Under the pieces are notes generated by a model. That model made no database searches. It was not told where the DNA came from and saw nothing but the letters and a program-made list of their open reading frames with translations. The translations under genes were made by a program, and so were the position numbers. From Phaeobacter italicus (lineage in GTDB: Bacteria > Pseudomonadota > Alphaproteobacteria > Rhodobacterales > Rhodobacteraceae), in contig NZ_CVRM01000004.1 of the NCBI RefSeq assembly GCF_001258055.1, forward strand, positions 1 to 64,000: a DNA stretch of 64,000 nucleotides. The letters are read 5' to 3'. Below are positions 27,251 through 34,947 of this stretch, in pieces; the stretch's first letter is position 1; every line of letters starts with the position of its first letter.

Positions 27251-27970
27251 ATGGACAAGTCTGACGATGACCTGCCGACAGAAGCTGAGCGTTATGTCAT
27301 GCCATCGCGCTTTGTGGAAAGCGATAGCTTGGAAGTGCAGGGTTTCGTGACATCGGCTTTGCGTGATCTTCCTGTGGACGCAACCAATCGCGACAAGGCA
27401 ATCCGCCTGTTCGAAGCGGTGCGCGACGATATTCGCTATGATCCCTATTGTTTTGCGCTGGATGAGGACTCTTACCGTGCCAGCCGTATCGCTGGGGCGG
27501 AAGCGGCGTTTTGCGTTCCCAAGGCAATTCTTCTGGCGGCTTGTTTGCGTGCTGTGGGTATCCCCGCCGCTCTGGGGTTTGCGGATGTGCGCAACCACCT
27601 GAATACACCCAAGTTGCAGGAGTTGATGGGGACCGATCTCTTTATCTACCACGGCTATGTTCAGCTGTGGTTGGGGAATGAGGCCTACAAAGTGACACCT
27701 GCATTCAACATGGAACTGTGTGAAAGATTCGGGGTCAAACCCCTGGTCTTCGACGGCTATCACGACGCGCTCTTTCACGAGTTCGACGAACAGAATCACC
27801 GGCACATGGAATATGTGAACGACCGTGGTCTCTATTTCGACGCGCCGATGGGTGAGTTCCTGGTGGCGTTCAAGGAAACCTATCCGAAGCTGGAAGAATT
27901 CAACCGCATCCGGATATCCAAGGATGCGAGCGGATACGATGACGGTTTCGCAAAGGAGGGTGCCTCTTGA
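27251..27970 (+). CDS. Transglutaminase-like (cysteine protease fold) protein of unknown role
   Basis: 239-aa protein. The segment EAAFCVPKAILLAACLRAVGI holds the expected active Cys of transglutaminase-core domains, followed by GFADVRNHL. A His lies in YHGYVQLWLGNEAYKV and an acidic/Asn residue in TPAFNMELC, consistent with a Cys-His-Asp triad. No signal peptide is visible, so it is probably cytoplasmic. It is the first gene of an operon for acyl-CoA oxidation, under operator D, with its stop overlapping the TTG of the next gene. Its task there is not known; amidohydrolase or acyl-transfer chemistry on a CoA or amide conjugate is only a guess. Confidence 0.75.
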   Translation: MDKSDDDLPTEAERYVMPSRFVESDSLEVQGFVTSALRDLPVDATNRDKAIRLFEAVRDDIRYDPYCFALDEDSYRASRIAGAEAAFCVPKAILLAACLRAVGIPAALGFADVRNHLNTPKLQELMGTDLFIYHGYVQLWLGNEAYKVTPAFNMELCERFGVKPLVFDGYHDALFHEFDEQNHRHMEYVNDRGLYFDAPMGEFLVAFKETYPKLEEFNRIRISKDASGYDDGFAKEGAS

Positions 27971-28416
27971 GGTATCTGGAAGACTTCTCGCCGGGCCAAG
28001 TCTATCGCTTTCGCAGCGCTCCGATGAGCGCGGATTCAATAAAGGCGTTTGCCAAGGAGTGGGATCCGCAGCGGCTGCACACCGATGAAGACTATGCAAC
28101 CGCCATACATGGCAGCCTGATCGCCTCGGGCTTTCAGACGATGCTGGAAGTGTTCAGGCCGGTCATGTCTGAAATGATGGTCGATGTCGCCAATATCGGT
28201 GGCATGGGCTTTGACAATCTGCGCTGGCTGCGGCCGGTGCGCCCGAACGAAACCCTTGATGTCGAACTGACGGTCAACGCGGTCACGCCGTCAAAAAGCA
28301 AGCCCGACAGAGGTGTTTTGCACTATACGCTCAGCGCCAAAAACCCTGCGGGCGAGGTCGTTTTTTCGACCGAAACCCCCGTGATGATTCAGCGAAAACA
28401 AAATGACACAGACTGA
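27967..28416 (+). CDS. Single hot-dog MaoC-like dehydratase
   Basis: 149-aa hot-dog protein resembling MaoC/NodN (R)-specific enoyl-CoA hydratases. The segment EWDPQRLHTDEDYA corresponds to the DxxxxH hydratase motif, followed by HGSLIASGFQTM. It starts with TTG overlapping the upstream TGA and ends inside the next ACAD gene (14-bp overlap), so translation is coupled across three genes. Likely acts as a homodimer, or with the partner protein, on the enoyl-CoA made by the ACAD pair downstream. Confidence 0.85.
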   Translation: MRYLEDFSPGQVYRFRSAPMSADSIKAFAKEWDPQRLHTDEDYATAIHGSLIASGFQTMLEVFRPVMSEMMVDVANIGGMGFDNLRWLRPVRPNETLDVELTVNAVTPSKSKPDRGVLHYTLSAKNPAGEVVFSTETPVMIQRKQNDTD

Positions 28417-29527
28417 TATCCTTTCCAGCGAACAAGAAGACCTTCGCCTGTTGCGCGAGAGCGCGCGCACGTTGTTTGAACGGGCGGGCGGAAGTGACAG
28501 AGCCCGAAAACTTCGTGATGCCGGGGGCGGTTTCGATGCTGAGATGGTCCGGGAACTCGCCGAGGCCGGTGTTTTCGGGGTGGCGGTGCCTGAAGATCAG
28601 GGCGGGCTTGGCATGGGCCTAGCCGCCGGGGGTGTCATCGCCGAGGAAGTCGGCCGTGTGATTGCACCGGAACCGGTCGTGTTGACAATCGGTCTGAGTC
28701 TTGGCCTTCTGCGCCGCCTTTGTCCGGCTCATCCGAAGATGGCACAGCTCATCGGCGGCGAAATTTCCTTGGCGGTTGCCTGGCAGGAACGCGGCCCCGA
28801 CGGGGCGCTTGCCGATGCGACCTGCCGATACGCGGACGGAAAGCTGACCGGTGGCAAGGCCTGGGTCGTCGGTGCGATCGGATCTCTAGGGTTCCTGGTC
28901 GTGGCTGAAGGAGATGACGGCCCGGTTCTGGTTCTGGCCGAGGCAGACGCGGACGGGCTTGTCATTGACAAACGAGCGCAGGCCGACGGCAGCTCTCTGG
29001 GCGAGCTTTCTTTTTCGGGCACCCCGGCCGTGGAATTGGCCAGCGGCGGTGCGGTTCCCACTGCACTGGCCGAGGCTGTCGCTGATGCAACGGCGCTTGC
29101 TGCGGCCGAGCTTGTCGGCCTGAGCGAGCGTGCCTTCGAGATCACGCTCGACTACATCAAGACGCGGGAGCAGTTCGACAAGCCGATCGGGTCTTTTCAG
29201 GTCATCCAGCACCGTGCCGTCGACCTCAACGTGATATGCGAGGTCGCGCAGGCCGGAGTGCGGGAGGCGCTTGCGCAGATGGACAGCGAAACCGATCCGA
29301 AGGTTCGGGCCCCGATTGCCAGCCGTGCGAAGGCGCGGGCGGTTACGGCCGCCAAAAGAATTACCCGTGATGCGATCCAGTTGCACGGGGCGGTCGGGTA
29401 CACGGATGAGTTCGATATCGGGCTCTACCTGAACCGGGCGCTGGTGCTGTCGGCCTGGTTGGGCGACGATGCCTATCACAGGCGGATTTGGTTCGAGGCA
29501 CGCGAAGCAGAGGGGGCAGCACAATGA
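28403..29527 (+). CDS. Acyl-CoA dehydrogenase family, non-catalytic-type subunit of a heteromeric ACAD
   Basis: 374-aa ACAD with divergent sequence. Substrate/FAD loops such as GSDLxN are replaced by WQERGPDGALAD. The C-terminus reads QLHGAVGYTDEFDIG then LSAWLGDDAYHRR, with no catalytic Glu at either the medium-chain or the isovaleryl position. Such proteins pair with a catalytic ACAD in alpha2-beta2 enzymes, as known for FadE28-FadE29 (ChsE1-ChsE2) of the mycobacterial cholesterol side-chain operon. Its gene overlaps the next ACAD by 4 bp (ATGA), which supports a stoichiometric complex. Confidence 0.85.
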   Translation: MTQTDILSSEQEDLRLLRESARTLFERAGGSDRARKLRDAGGGFDAEMVRELAEAGVFGVAVPEDQGGLGMGLAAGGVIAEEVGRVIAPEPVVLTIGLSLGLLRRLCPAHPKMAQLIGGEISLAVAWQERGPDGALADATCRYADGKLTGGKAWVVGAIGSLGFLVVAEGDDGPVLVLAEADADGLVIDKRAQADGSSLGELSFSGTPAVELASGGAVPTALAEAVADATALAAAELVGLSERAFEITLDYIKTREQFDKPIGSFQVIQHRAVDLNVICEVAQAGVREALAQMDSETDPKVRAPIASRAKARAVTAAKRITRDAIQLHGAVGYTDEFDIGLYLNRALVLSAWLGDDAYHRRIWFEAREAEGAAQ

Positions 29528-30675
29528 CCGACTGGAATGCAATTAGCGATGTGGAATTCCGCAAAGAAGTGCGCCAGTTCTTCGAAGCGGAATATCCCGA
29601 GGAGCTGCGTCATCTGCCGCACCGCCCGAAGTTCGCCGAGATCGAACATTGGCACCGCAAGCTGCACGCCAAGGGCTGGGTTGCGCCAGCTTGGCCCGCT
29701 GAATTCGGCGGTATGGGCCTAAACGCTGCTAAGCTGCTGATCTTTTATGAAGAGCAGCAGCGCTGGGGCGTCAATCGCGGTCGCGACATGGGCGTGCAGA
29801 TGGTCGGTCCCCTGATCATCAAATTCGGCACCCAGGAACAAAAAGACTACTGGCTGCCGCGTATCCTGAGTTGCGAAGACATCTGGTGCCAGGGATACTC
29901 GGAACCCGGCGCCGGGTCCGATCTGGCGAACCTGCGCACACGCGCAGAGATTGACGGCGACGACTTTGTCATCAACGGACAGAAGATCTGGACCACGATG
30001 GCGCATGACGCCACGCATATTTTCATGCTGGTGCGCACCGATCCCGATGCGCCCAAGAAACAACAGGGTATCAGTTTCCTGCTCGCTCCGATGAATCAGC
30101 CTGGAGTCGATGTACGCACCATCACGACCCTGTCGGGCGAGACCGAGTTTTGCGAGGTCTTCTTTGACAATGCACGGACGCCCCGCGAGAACCTCGTGGG
30201 CGAGCTGAACAAGGGTTGGACGATGGCCAAGGCGCTCTTGAGCTTCGAACGCATTTTCATCGGTTCGCCAAGTCTGGCCCAGAACGCTCTGGGACAGCTT
30301 GAAAGCTTTGCCCGTGGCCGTGGCGCGTTTGACGATCCGGTGTTCCGTGACCGCTTTGCCCAGGCGGCACTGGATGTGGAAGATCATGCCGCGCTTTATG
30401 CCCGTTTTGCAGATCAGCTCAAACGTGGCGAGACGCTGGGTGCGGATGTCTCCATGCTGAAGATTTGGGTGACTGAATGCTTCCAGCGCATCACCGAACT
30501 GATGATCGAAGCAGCCGGTCCCGATGGCGGCTCCATCGGGCCGCTTCAGGTTGGCAATGTTAGCGTCGACGTTTTGTCGAGCTTCTACAAGGCCAGACCT
30601 ACCACGATCTATGGTGGATCGAACGAAATCCAAAGAAACATCCTGTCCAAGGCCGTCCTGGGACTGCCTGGCTGA
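29524..30675 (+). CDS. Acyl-CoA dehydrogenase, catalytic-type subunit of a heteromeric ACAD
   Basis: 383-aa ACAD similar to the FadE29/ChsE2 side of heterotetrameric dehydrogenases. Motifs: GYSEPGAGSDLANLRT, INGQKIWTT, LLSFERIFIG (Glu at the isovaleryl/long-chain base position) and TTIYGGSNEIQRNILSK. The start chosen is the ATG at 29524, overlapping the upstream stop; an in-frame codon at 29488 is inside the previous gene. The pair probably oxidises a short or branched CoA side chain, with electrons to the EtfAB encoded at 18-20 kb. Confidence 0.9.
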   Translation: MTDWNAISDVEFRKEVRQFFEAEYPEELRHLPHRPKFAEIEHWHRKLHAKGWVAPAWPAEFGGMGLNAAKLLIFYEEQQRWGVNRGRDMGVQMVGPLIIKFGTQEQKDYWLPRILSCEDIWCQGYSEPGAGSDLANLRTRAEIDGDDFVINGQKIWTTMAHDATHIFMLVRTDPDAPKKQQGISFLLAPMNQPGVDVRTITTLSGETEFCEVFFDNARTPRENLVGELNKGWTMAKALLSFERIFIGSPSLAQNALGQLESFARGRGAFDDPVFRDRFAQAALDVEDHAALYARFADQLKRGETLGADVSMLKIWVTECFQRITELMIEAAGPDGGSIGPLQVGNVSVDVLSSFYKARPTTIYGGSNEIQRNILSKAVLGLPG

Positions 30676-30703
30676 CTCAATACCCCACGGAGGAAATAGA
30701 ACC

Positions 30704-31513
30704 ATGTCGGAGCGTTACGCAAAATACGACAAACTGAAATTTGACTACCCGGCGGATCGCGTGCTGCGCATCACGTTCGACCGGCCCGAGACGTTTAACT
30801 CGGTCGATGCCGAAACTCACACCCAGATGACGGACATGTGGATCGATATCGACCGTGACCCAGACATCAATTCGGTCATCGTGACCGGTGCGGGCAAGGC
30901 GTTTTCCGCCGGGGGTGATTTCAGCCTGATCGAAAACATGATTGGCAACTCGCACGAGATCATGAAGACGTGGAAAGAAGCCAAGGATCTCGTCTATAAC
31001 ATCATCAACTGCAACAAGCCGATCATTTCCGCGATCAATGGCCCTGCGGCCGGCGCGGGCCTTGTGGTTGCCATTCTGGCCGATATCTCGATAGCCGGAA
31101 AACGGGCCAAGATCGTTGATGGTCACCCGCGTCTGGGTGTTGCCGCCGGTGACGTCGCGGCGATCATCTGGCCGCTGCTGACCTCGATGGCCAAGGCGAA
31201 GTACTATCTGATGACCTGCAAGCCCGTATCGGGCGAAGAGGCCGAGCGTATCGGTCTGGTATCAATGTGCGTCGAGGATGATGAGCTGCAGCAGATCGCG
31301 CTGGATACAGCCGTCGAACTGGCCAACGGCTCGCAAAGCGCGATCCGCTGGACCAAGTATTCACTGAACAACTGGCTGCGTCAGGCCGGGCCGATCTTTG
31401 ATGCGTCGACCGCGCTGGAGATGCTTGGCTTCATGAGCGAGGACGTCAAGGAAGGTGTGTTGTCGCACCGCGAGAAGCGCGCGCCGAACTTCCGTAAGGA
31501 CTGCCCGCTTTAA
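30704..31513 (+). CDS. Enoyl-CoA hydratase/isomerase family protein without either hydratase glutamate
   Basis: 269-aa crotonase-fold protein. Oxyanion segments FSAGGDFSLIENM and NGPAAGAGLVVAILADIS are intact, but the first hydratase Glu is Val and the second region reads IVDGHPRLGVAAG with no Glu. Hydrolase, isomerase or retro-Claisen (6-oxocamphor hydrolase/BadI-like) activity fits better than hydration. The start is the ATG at 30704, behind GGAGGAAA; a much longer in-frame extension reads through the ACAD gene and is rejected. Fifth gene under operator D. Confidence 0.82.
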   Translation: MSERYAKYDKLKFDYPADRVLRITFDRPETFNSVDAETHTQMTDMWIDIDRDPDINSVIVTGAGKAFSAGGDFSLIENMIGNSHEIMKTWKEAKDLVYNIINCNKPIISAINGPAAGAGLVVAILADISIAGKRAKIVDGHPRLGVAAGDVAAIIWPLLTSMAKAKYYLMTCKPVSGEEAERIGLVSMCVEDDELQQIALDTAVELANGSQSAIRWTKYSLNNWLRQAGPIFDASTALEMLGFMSEDVKEGVLSHREKRAPNFRKDCPL

Positions 31514-31540
31514 CGCCCGATTGGACGAGGAGGCATGGAA

Positions 31541-32737
31541 ATGTCTGATGATATCTACAAAGATATAGCGCAAGCCTATGCCGCTGCGGCCAACAAGGCT
31601 CCTGGCCTGAAATCGCGATTTACGGCTGCCGGATTCGATCCGGCAGCTGTCACATCGGTGGCGGACCTCTCGCGTCTTCCAGTGATGAAAAAAGAAGAGC
31701 TTCTGAAGATCCAGCGCAAAAATCCGCCCTTTGGCGGGTTCCTGGCCTCGGATCTGAAGGATGTCGGGCGGATCTACGTGTCCCCCGGCCCGATTTTCGA
31801 ACCGGCCCTTTCGGACGGTGGCGGCCACGGCCTTGAACTGCTGTTCAAGGCGGCAGGCGTGGGGCCGGGGGATATTATCCTGAACACATGGATGTATCAT
31901 CTGGTGCCCGCGGGGCTTTTGTTCGACGAAGCGGCACAGGCCGCAGGCGCCACGGTTATCCCCGGCGGCGTCGGCAATACGGAGCTTCAGGCACAGATCA
32001 TCGTCGAAACCGGCGTGACTTCGATCTGCGCTTCGACCGCGTTTTTCCTGACGCTGGCGGACAAGGTGGTCGAAACCTATGGGCGCGACGCCTGGAAGGT
32101 GAAAACAGCCTTCCTCGGCGGAGAGATGGGCGACTGGATGGCCAAACGCCGCCGGATCGAGGAAGACTATGGCGTGTCGACCTGGGCTGCCTATGCCACC
32201 GCCGATCTGGGCCTTATTGCATATGAGGATGGCGGCGAAGGCTATGTGGTTCATCCCGGCCGCGTGGTGCAGATCTGCGATCCGGTCAGTGGCGAACAGG
32301 TCGCTCACGGGGAACCGGGCGAGGTTGTTGTGACCGCGCGCGATGCCACCTGGCCGATGATCCGGTTCGGCACCGGCGACAGCGCCTTTGCCCTGGAAAG
32401 CAACGCGGATGGCACCGTCAGCCGGATTTCAGCATTGCAGGGCCGTGTCGGGGCAGCGGTCAAAGTGCGCGAGATTTTCGTTTATCCGCGCGTGGTTGAA
32501 GAAGTCGTCATCGGCACGCCGGGCGCAAAGGCCGCGCAGGCCGTGGTAGTGCGCGAGAACGATCGCGACATGATCCGCCTCTCGCTTGTGCTTGAAGACG
32601 GTGCCGACGCTTCTGCTGCGGAAGCAGCCGCCGCCGAAAGCTTTAAACTGCATGCGCGAATTCGCGCCGACGCGGTGAGCATCGTTTCGGAACTACCCGA
32701 GAATGCAGAACTGATCGTCAACCAAAAAGACGTCTGA
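31541..32737 (+). CDS. PaaK-like (phenylacetate-CoA ligase superfamily) protein with degenerate P-loop
   Basis: 398-aa member of the PaaK branch of AMP-binding enzymes, shorter than the usual about 430 aa. Where PaaK has SSGTTGxP, this protein has YVSPGPIFEPALSDGGG, so the ATP-phosphate loop is not canonical. Retained are PVMKKEELLKIQ near residue 50, AYATADLGLIAY, and MIRFGTGDSA. It may therefore bind an acyl-CoA or acyl-adenylate without making it, or be a thioester sensor or transferase. The ATG at 31541 is preferred over 31535 because of GGAGG spacing. Last gene of the operon, followed by a strong terminator. Confidence 0.8.
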   Translation: MSDDIYKDIAQAYAAAANKAPGLKSRFTAAGFDPAAVTSVADLSRLPVMKKEELLKIQRKNPPFGGFLASDLKDVGRIYVSPGPIFEPALSDGGGHGLELLFKAAGVGPGDIILNTWMYHLVPAGLLFDEAAQAAGATVIPGGVGNTELQAQIIVETGVTSICASTAFFLTLADKVVETYGRDAWKVKTAFLGGEMGDWMAKRRRIEEDYGVSTWAAYATADLGLIAYEDGGEGYVVHPGRVVQICDPVSGEQVAHGEPGEVVVTARDATWPMIRFGTGDSAFALESNADGTVSRISALQGRVGAAVKVREIFVYPRVVEEVVIGTPGAKAAQAVVVRENDRDMIRLSLVLEDGADASAAEAAAAESFKLHARIRADAVSIVSELPENAELIVNQKDV

Positions 32738-32777
32738 GATCGCGTCTCGATCTTCGGCGACAACCGCAGAAACAGAT

Positions 32778-32808
32778 GGGCGGCCGGGTGACCGGCCGCC
32801 CTCTTTCG
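32778..32808 (+). terminator. Intrinsic terminator after the PaaK-like gene
   Basis: A perfect 10-bp stem (GGGCGGCCGG with CCGGCCGCCC) around a GTGA tetraloop is followed by TCTTTCG. It lies 40 bp after the stop at 32737 and ends the operon that begins at operator D. It can also fold on the other strand, where it would serve the minus-strand remnant. Confidence 0.8.
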
Positions 32809-32940
32809 TCAGGAACAGAGCGCATCTTTGGCGGCGTGGTATTCTCGGTCGAGACGGTCGATGTAGGCCGCCGTGGTCATCACCTCTTTCACCGCTCCGA
32901 TCCTGAGCAGCCCGATCTGATTGGCCCAAGGTAATTGTTA
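32809..32940 (-). pseudogene. C-terminal remnant of an unrecognised minus-strand gene, cut at the IS630 element
   Basis: The minus frame reads LPWANQIGLLRIGAVKEV, then MTTAAYIDRLDREYHAAK, and ends DALCS with a stop at 32809-32811. It looks like real alphaproteobacterial coding sequence but is only about 40 codons, with an in-frame TAA just before the IS630 target TA. I cannot name the family. Most of this gene seems to have been deleted, and operator E on the far side of the IS may have been its promoter. Confidence 0.4.
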
Positions 32941-32953
32941 AAGCGTTTCGATA

Positions 32954-33493
32954 TTAACCTGAGACATATCCGGCAGCCCTGAAGTAATTCCAGCACTCTT
33001 CTGGATCGTAGAGATCGCAGATTGATCCGATAGCGTCGAAGACCTCGGTGAAGCTTCTAGCCCCGATCCGTCGCAAGTGGGCTTTCAGCTTTGAATATGC
33101 CTGTTCGATGGGGTTCAAATCGGGCGAGTAAGGCGGCAGGTACAGAAACCAGCAGCCGTGGTCGCGCAGGGCCTGCGCGGCGTCCTTGTTGCGATGCGTC
33201 GCGAGGTTGTCGAGGATAACAACGGTTCCTGGTGCGATCTCTGGGACCAGCACTTGGCGTATGTAGGCGGCAAAGGCCGGGCCGCCCATCGCACCCTGTA
33301 TAACCCAAGGCGCGATCAGTGCATCCTGCGTCAGGCCCGCGATCAGTGTCTGCGTCCCCCAGCTTCCAAAGGGCGCGTCCATGGTCAGACGCTCGCCTCG
33401 TCTGGATCGGCCACGCAGGCGGGTCAGGTTCGTCTTCACTGCAGTTTCGTCAATAAAGACAACGCGGTCTGGCATCCGGGAGATGGTGGGCAA
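32954..33493 (-). CDS. IS630-family transposase, C-terminal frame (DDE catalytic part)
   Basis: Catalytic frame with the DDE triad visible: RVVFIDETAVKTN, VVILDNLATHRNK and YSPDLNPIEQAYSKLKAHL. The shown start is only the first ATG of the open frame; the natural product is probably the frameshift fusion with the upstream frame. No internal stop is seen, so the element may still be active. Confidence 0.88.
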   Translation of the reverse strand: MPTISRMPDRVVFIDETAVKTNLTRLRGRSRRGERLTMDAPFGSWGTQTLIAGLTQDALIAPWVIQGAMGGPAFAAYIRQVLVPEIAPGTVVILDNLATHRNKDAAQALRDHGCWFLYLPPYSPDLNPIEQAYSKLKAHLRRIGARSFTEVFDAIGSICDLYDPEECWNYFRAAGYVSG

Positions 33494-33525
33494 GCGATGC
33501 TTGAACCAATCGCCGCGCTGTTGCC

Positions 33526-33912
33526 TTACCTTGGCGCGACGGCGCTCGGTGGCAACCGGAGACTTTTTTTGTATGTGAACCCGAGCCGGGACAGCAGGTT
33601 GGAGATGGAAGAGTGATGCACTTGCACGCCCTCTGCCTCGGCCAGCGCGTCGCGTAGCTCGAAGAGGGTGATGTCGGGGTCTTGTGCAATCAACTCCTCA
33701 AGGAAAGTCTGATGCGGTGCCAGCTTGCCTTTGCCGCGCGGCGGTCCCTGCGGTGCGGGTTCCGCGTGACCCTTGGTCCTCACTTGGCGCGCCCATCGCG
33801 CACCTGTCGCAGGTGACAATTTCAGACGCAACGCCGCCGCACGCCCGCTTAACCCTTCGTCAATATATCTCTGAAACCGCGTCCTTAGTGCCGAAGGTAA
33901 AGGTGCTGACAT
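33526..33912 (-). CDS. IS630-family transposase, N-terminal frame (DNA-binding part)
   Basis: First transposase frame, with helix-turn-helix region LSGRAAALRLKLSPATGARWARQ and the segment VHHSSISNLLSRLGFTYKKS typical of IS630 OrfA. I start it at the ATG at 33912, behind GGAGG. Near its end the coding strand has seven A residues followed by G (complement of 33563-33570). A -1 slip there joins FTYKKS to PVATERRRAK and then to the catalytic frame, giving one protein of about 319 aa. Confidence 0.88.
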   Translation of the reverse strand: MSAPLPSALRTRFQRYIDEGLSGRAAALRLKLSPATGARWARQVRTKGHAEPAPQGPPRGKGKLAPHQTFLEELIAQDPDITLFELRDALAEAEGVQVHHSSISNLLSRLGFTYKKSLRLPPSAVAPR

Positions 33913-34040
33913 GATCCATCCTCCCAAACAGGATGAAACAAACCTGATGCCTTAAGGGAATCCCTCGCGATTCAGGTTCAATCAGAAATGCTTTAATTCA
34001 GAGGTTTGCCTGGTCTATTTACCAAGCCTCTCCGCAAAGC

Positions 34041-34054
34041 CTAACAGATGTTAG
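34041..34054. promoter_or_regulatory. Operator E, orphaned copy near the IS630 element
   Basis: CTAACAGATGTTAG, followed by AAAAAT, matches all 12 defined positions of the island consensus. It is downstream of the 3' end of the minus-strand operon (stop at 34097) and 46 bp from the IS630 end, so no intact gene starts beside it. It probably drove the gene now reduced to the remnant at 32809-32940. Confidence 0.75.
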
Positions 34055-34096
34055 AAAAATTGGTCAACAACTGAATCCGCTACCAAAGGAAACTGA

Positions 34097-34936
34097 TCAG
34101 ATCGCCGCGTACTCTGCGGAAAAGCTTCGAAGACCGTTTTGATCCTGACACCAGACTGTCCCGGAGGCGCCGGTCCCTTCATTGTGCAGTTGCAATTCGC
34201 AGGGCAGGGTGAGCGGCGCGAGTCCGCGGAACGAAAACCGGTGGGGCGATGTTTTTAACGCATCCGCCGCCAGATTCAGAAGCAGCGTGGCCTGCAATGG
34301 GCCATGCACAACAAGTCCGGAATAGGCTTCGGTTTCGGTGGCGTAGATGTGGTCATAGTGAATGCGATGGGCATTGAACGTCAGCGCCGAATAGCGAAAC
34401 AGTAGAACAGGATCCGGTGTCAGGGTCGATCTGAGCGTGGTGGGGTCACCCGCGTCAGGTGCGCTCTCGCCCGTGCGGGGGGCGGAAATCTCACGATAAA
34501 CGATCGTTTGCTGCTCCCGGATACAAAGCCGGTTGCCACTCGAATACTCATGTTCGACGGTCACAAAGACCAATGGGCCACTGCGGCCCTGCTTGGCCAC
34601 TATGTCCCCGATCACCGAGCGGCGGGTGATGGTTTCGCCGATTTTCAGCGGCGCGATATGCGTAACATCGCCGCCAGCCCACATGCGGGCGGGCAGCGGA
34701 ACAGGGGGCAGAAATCCACCCCTCGCGGCATGGCCGTCTTCTGACAGGGCGGCAGCTGGCACGGTATCAAGGACAAGGCACCAATGAATTCCCAGCGGGA
34801 CATCGCCTGATCCGTCCCAAAGATGCGGACCGAGCGTGGCGCGGAATTTGTCGATCAGCCCCTCCGTCAGAACATCTTCCTTAGTCTCGGTGCGTCCCAG
34901 CCAGGGCGCCAGCGCGTCAAGGTCGATCTCACCCAT
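34097..34936 (-). CDS. Meh/HTD2-like hot-dog hydratase (FAS1-like dehydratase plus MaoC)
   Basis: 279-aa double hot-dog protein like mesaconyl-C4-CoA hydratase, itaconyl-CoA hydratase and HTD2 proteins. The N-terminal half contains PARMWAGGDVTHIAPLKIGE and RSGPLVFVTVEHEY. The C-terminal half has the motif FRYSALTFNAHRIHYDHIYA, with catalytic-type Asn/His, followed by YSGLVVHGPLQATLL. These enzymes hydrate branched C4-C5 dicarboxylyl-CoAs or beta-hydroxyacyl thioesters. This is the last gene of the 11-gene minus-strand operon, 11 bp after the ACAD, and fits a branched dicarboxylic intermediate. Confidence 0.85.
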   Translation of the reverse strand: MGEIDLDALAPWLGRTETKEDVLTEGLIDKFRATLGPHLWDGSGDVPLGIHWCLVLDTVPAAALSEDGHAARGGFLPPVPLPARMWAGGDVTHIAPLKIGETITRRSVIGDIVAKQGRSGPLVFVTVEHEYSSGNRLCIREQQTIVYREISAPRTGESAPDAGDPTTLRSTLTPDPVLLFRYSALTFNAHRIHYDHIYATETEAYSGLVVHGPLQATLLLNLAADALKTSPHRFSFRGLAPLTLPCELQLHNEGTGASGTVWCQDQNGLRSFSAEYAAI

Positions 34937-34947
34937 AACCCTGGCCT

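Larger units (their letters stand above)
32941..33993 (-). mobile_element. IS630-family insertion sequence, apparently complete
   Basis: 1053-bp element flanked by TA dinucleotides (32939-32940 and 33994-33995), the target duplication of IS630/Tc1-mariner elements. Imperfect terminal inverted repeats: the left end AAGCGTTTCG...AACCTGA is mirrored by the right end, whose complement reads AAGCATTTCT...AACCTGA. It contains two overlapping-phase transposase frames on the minus strand that would be joined by -1 frameshifting. It separates the end of the operator D operon from operator E and the 34-47 kb operon. Confidence 0.9.
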
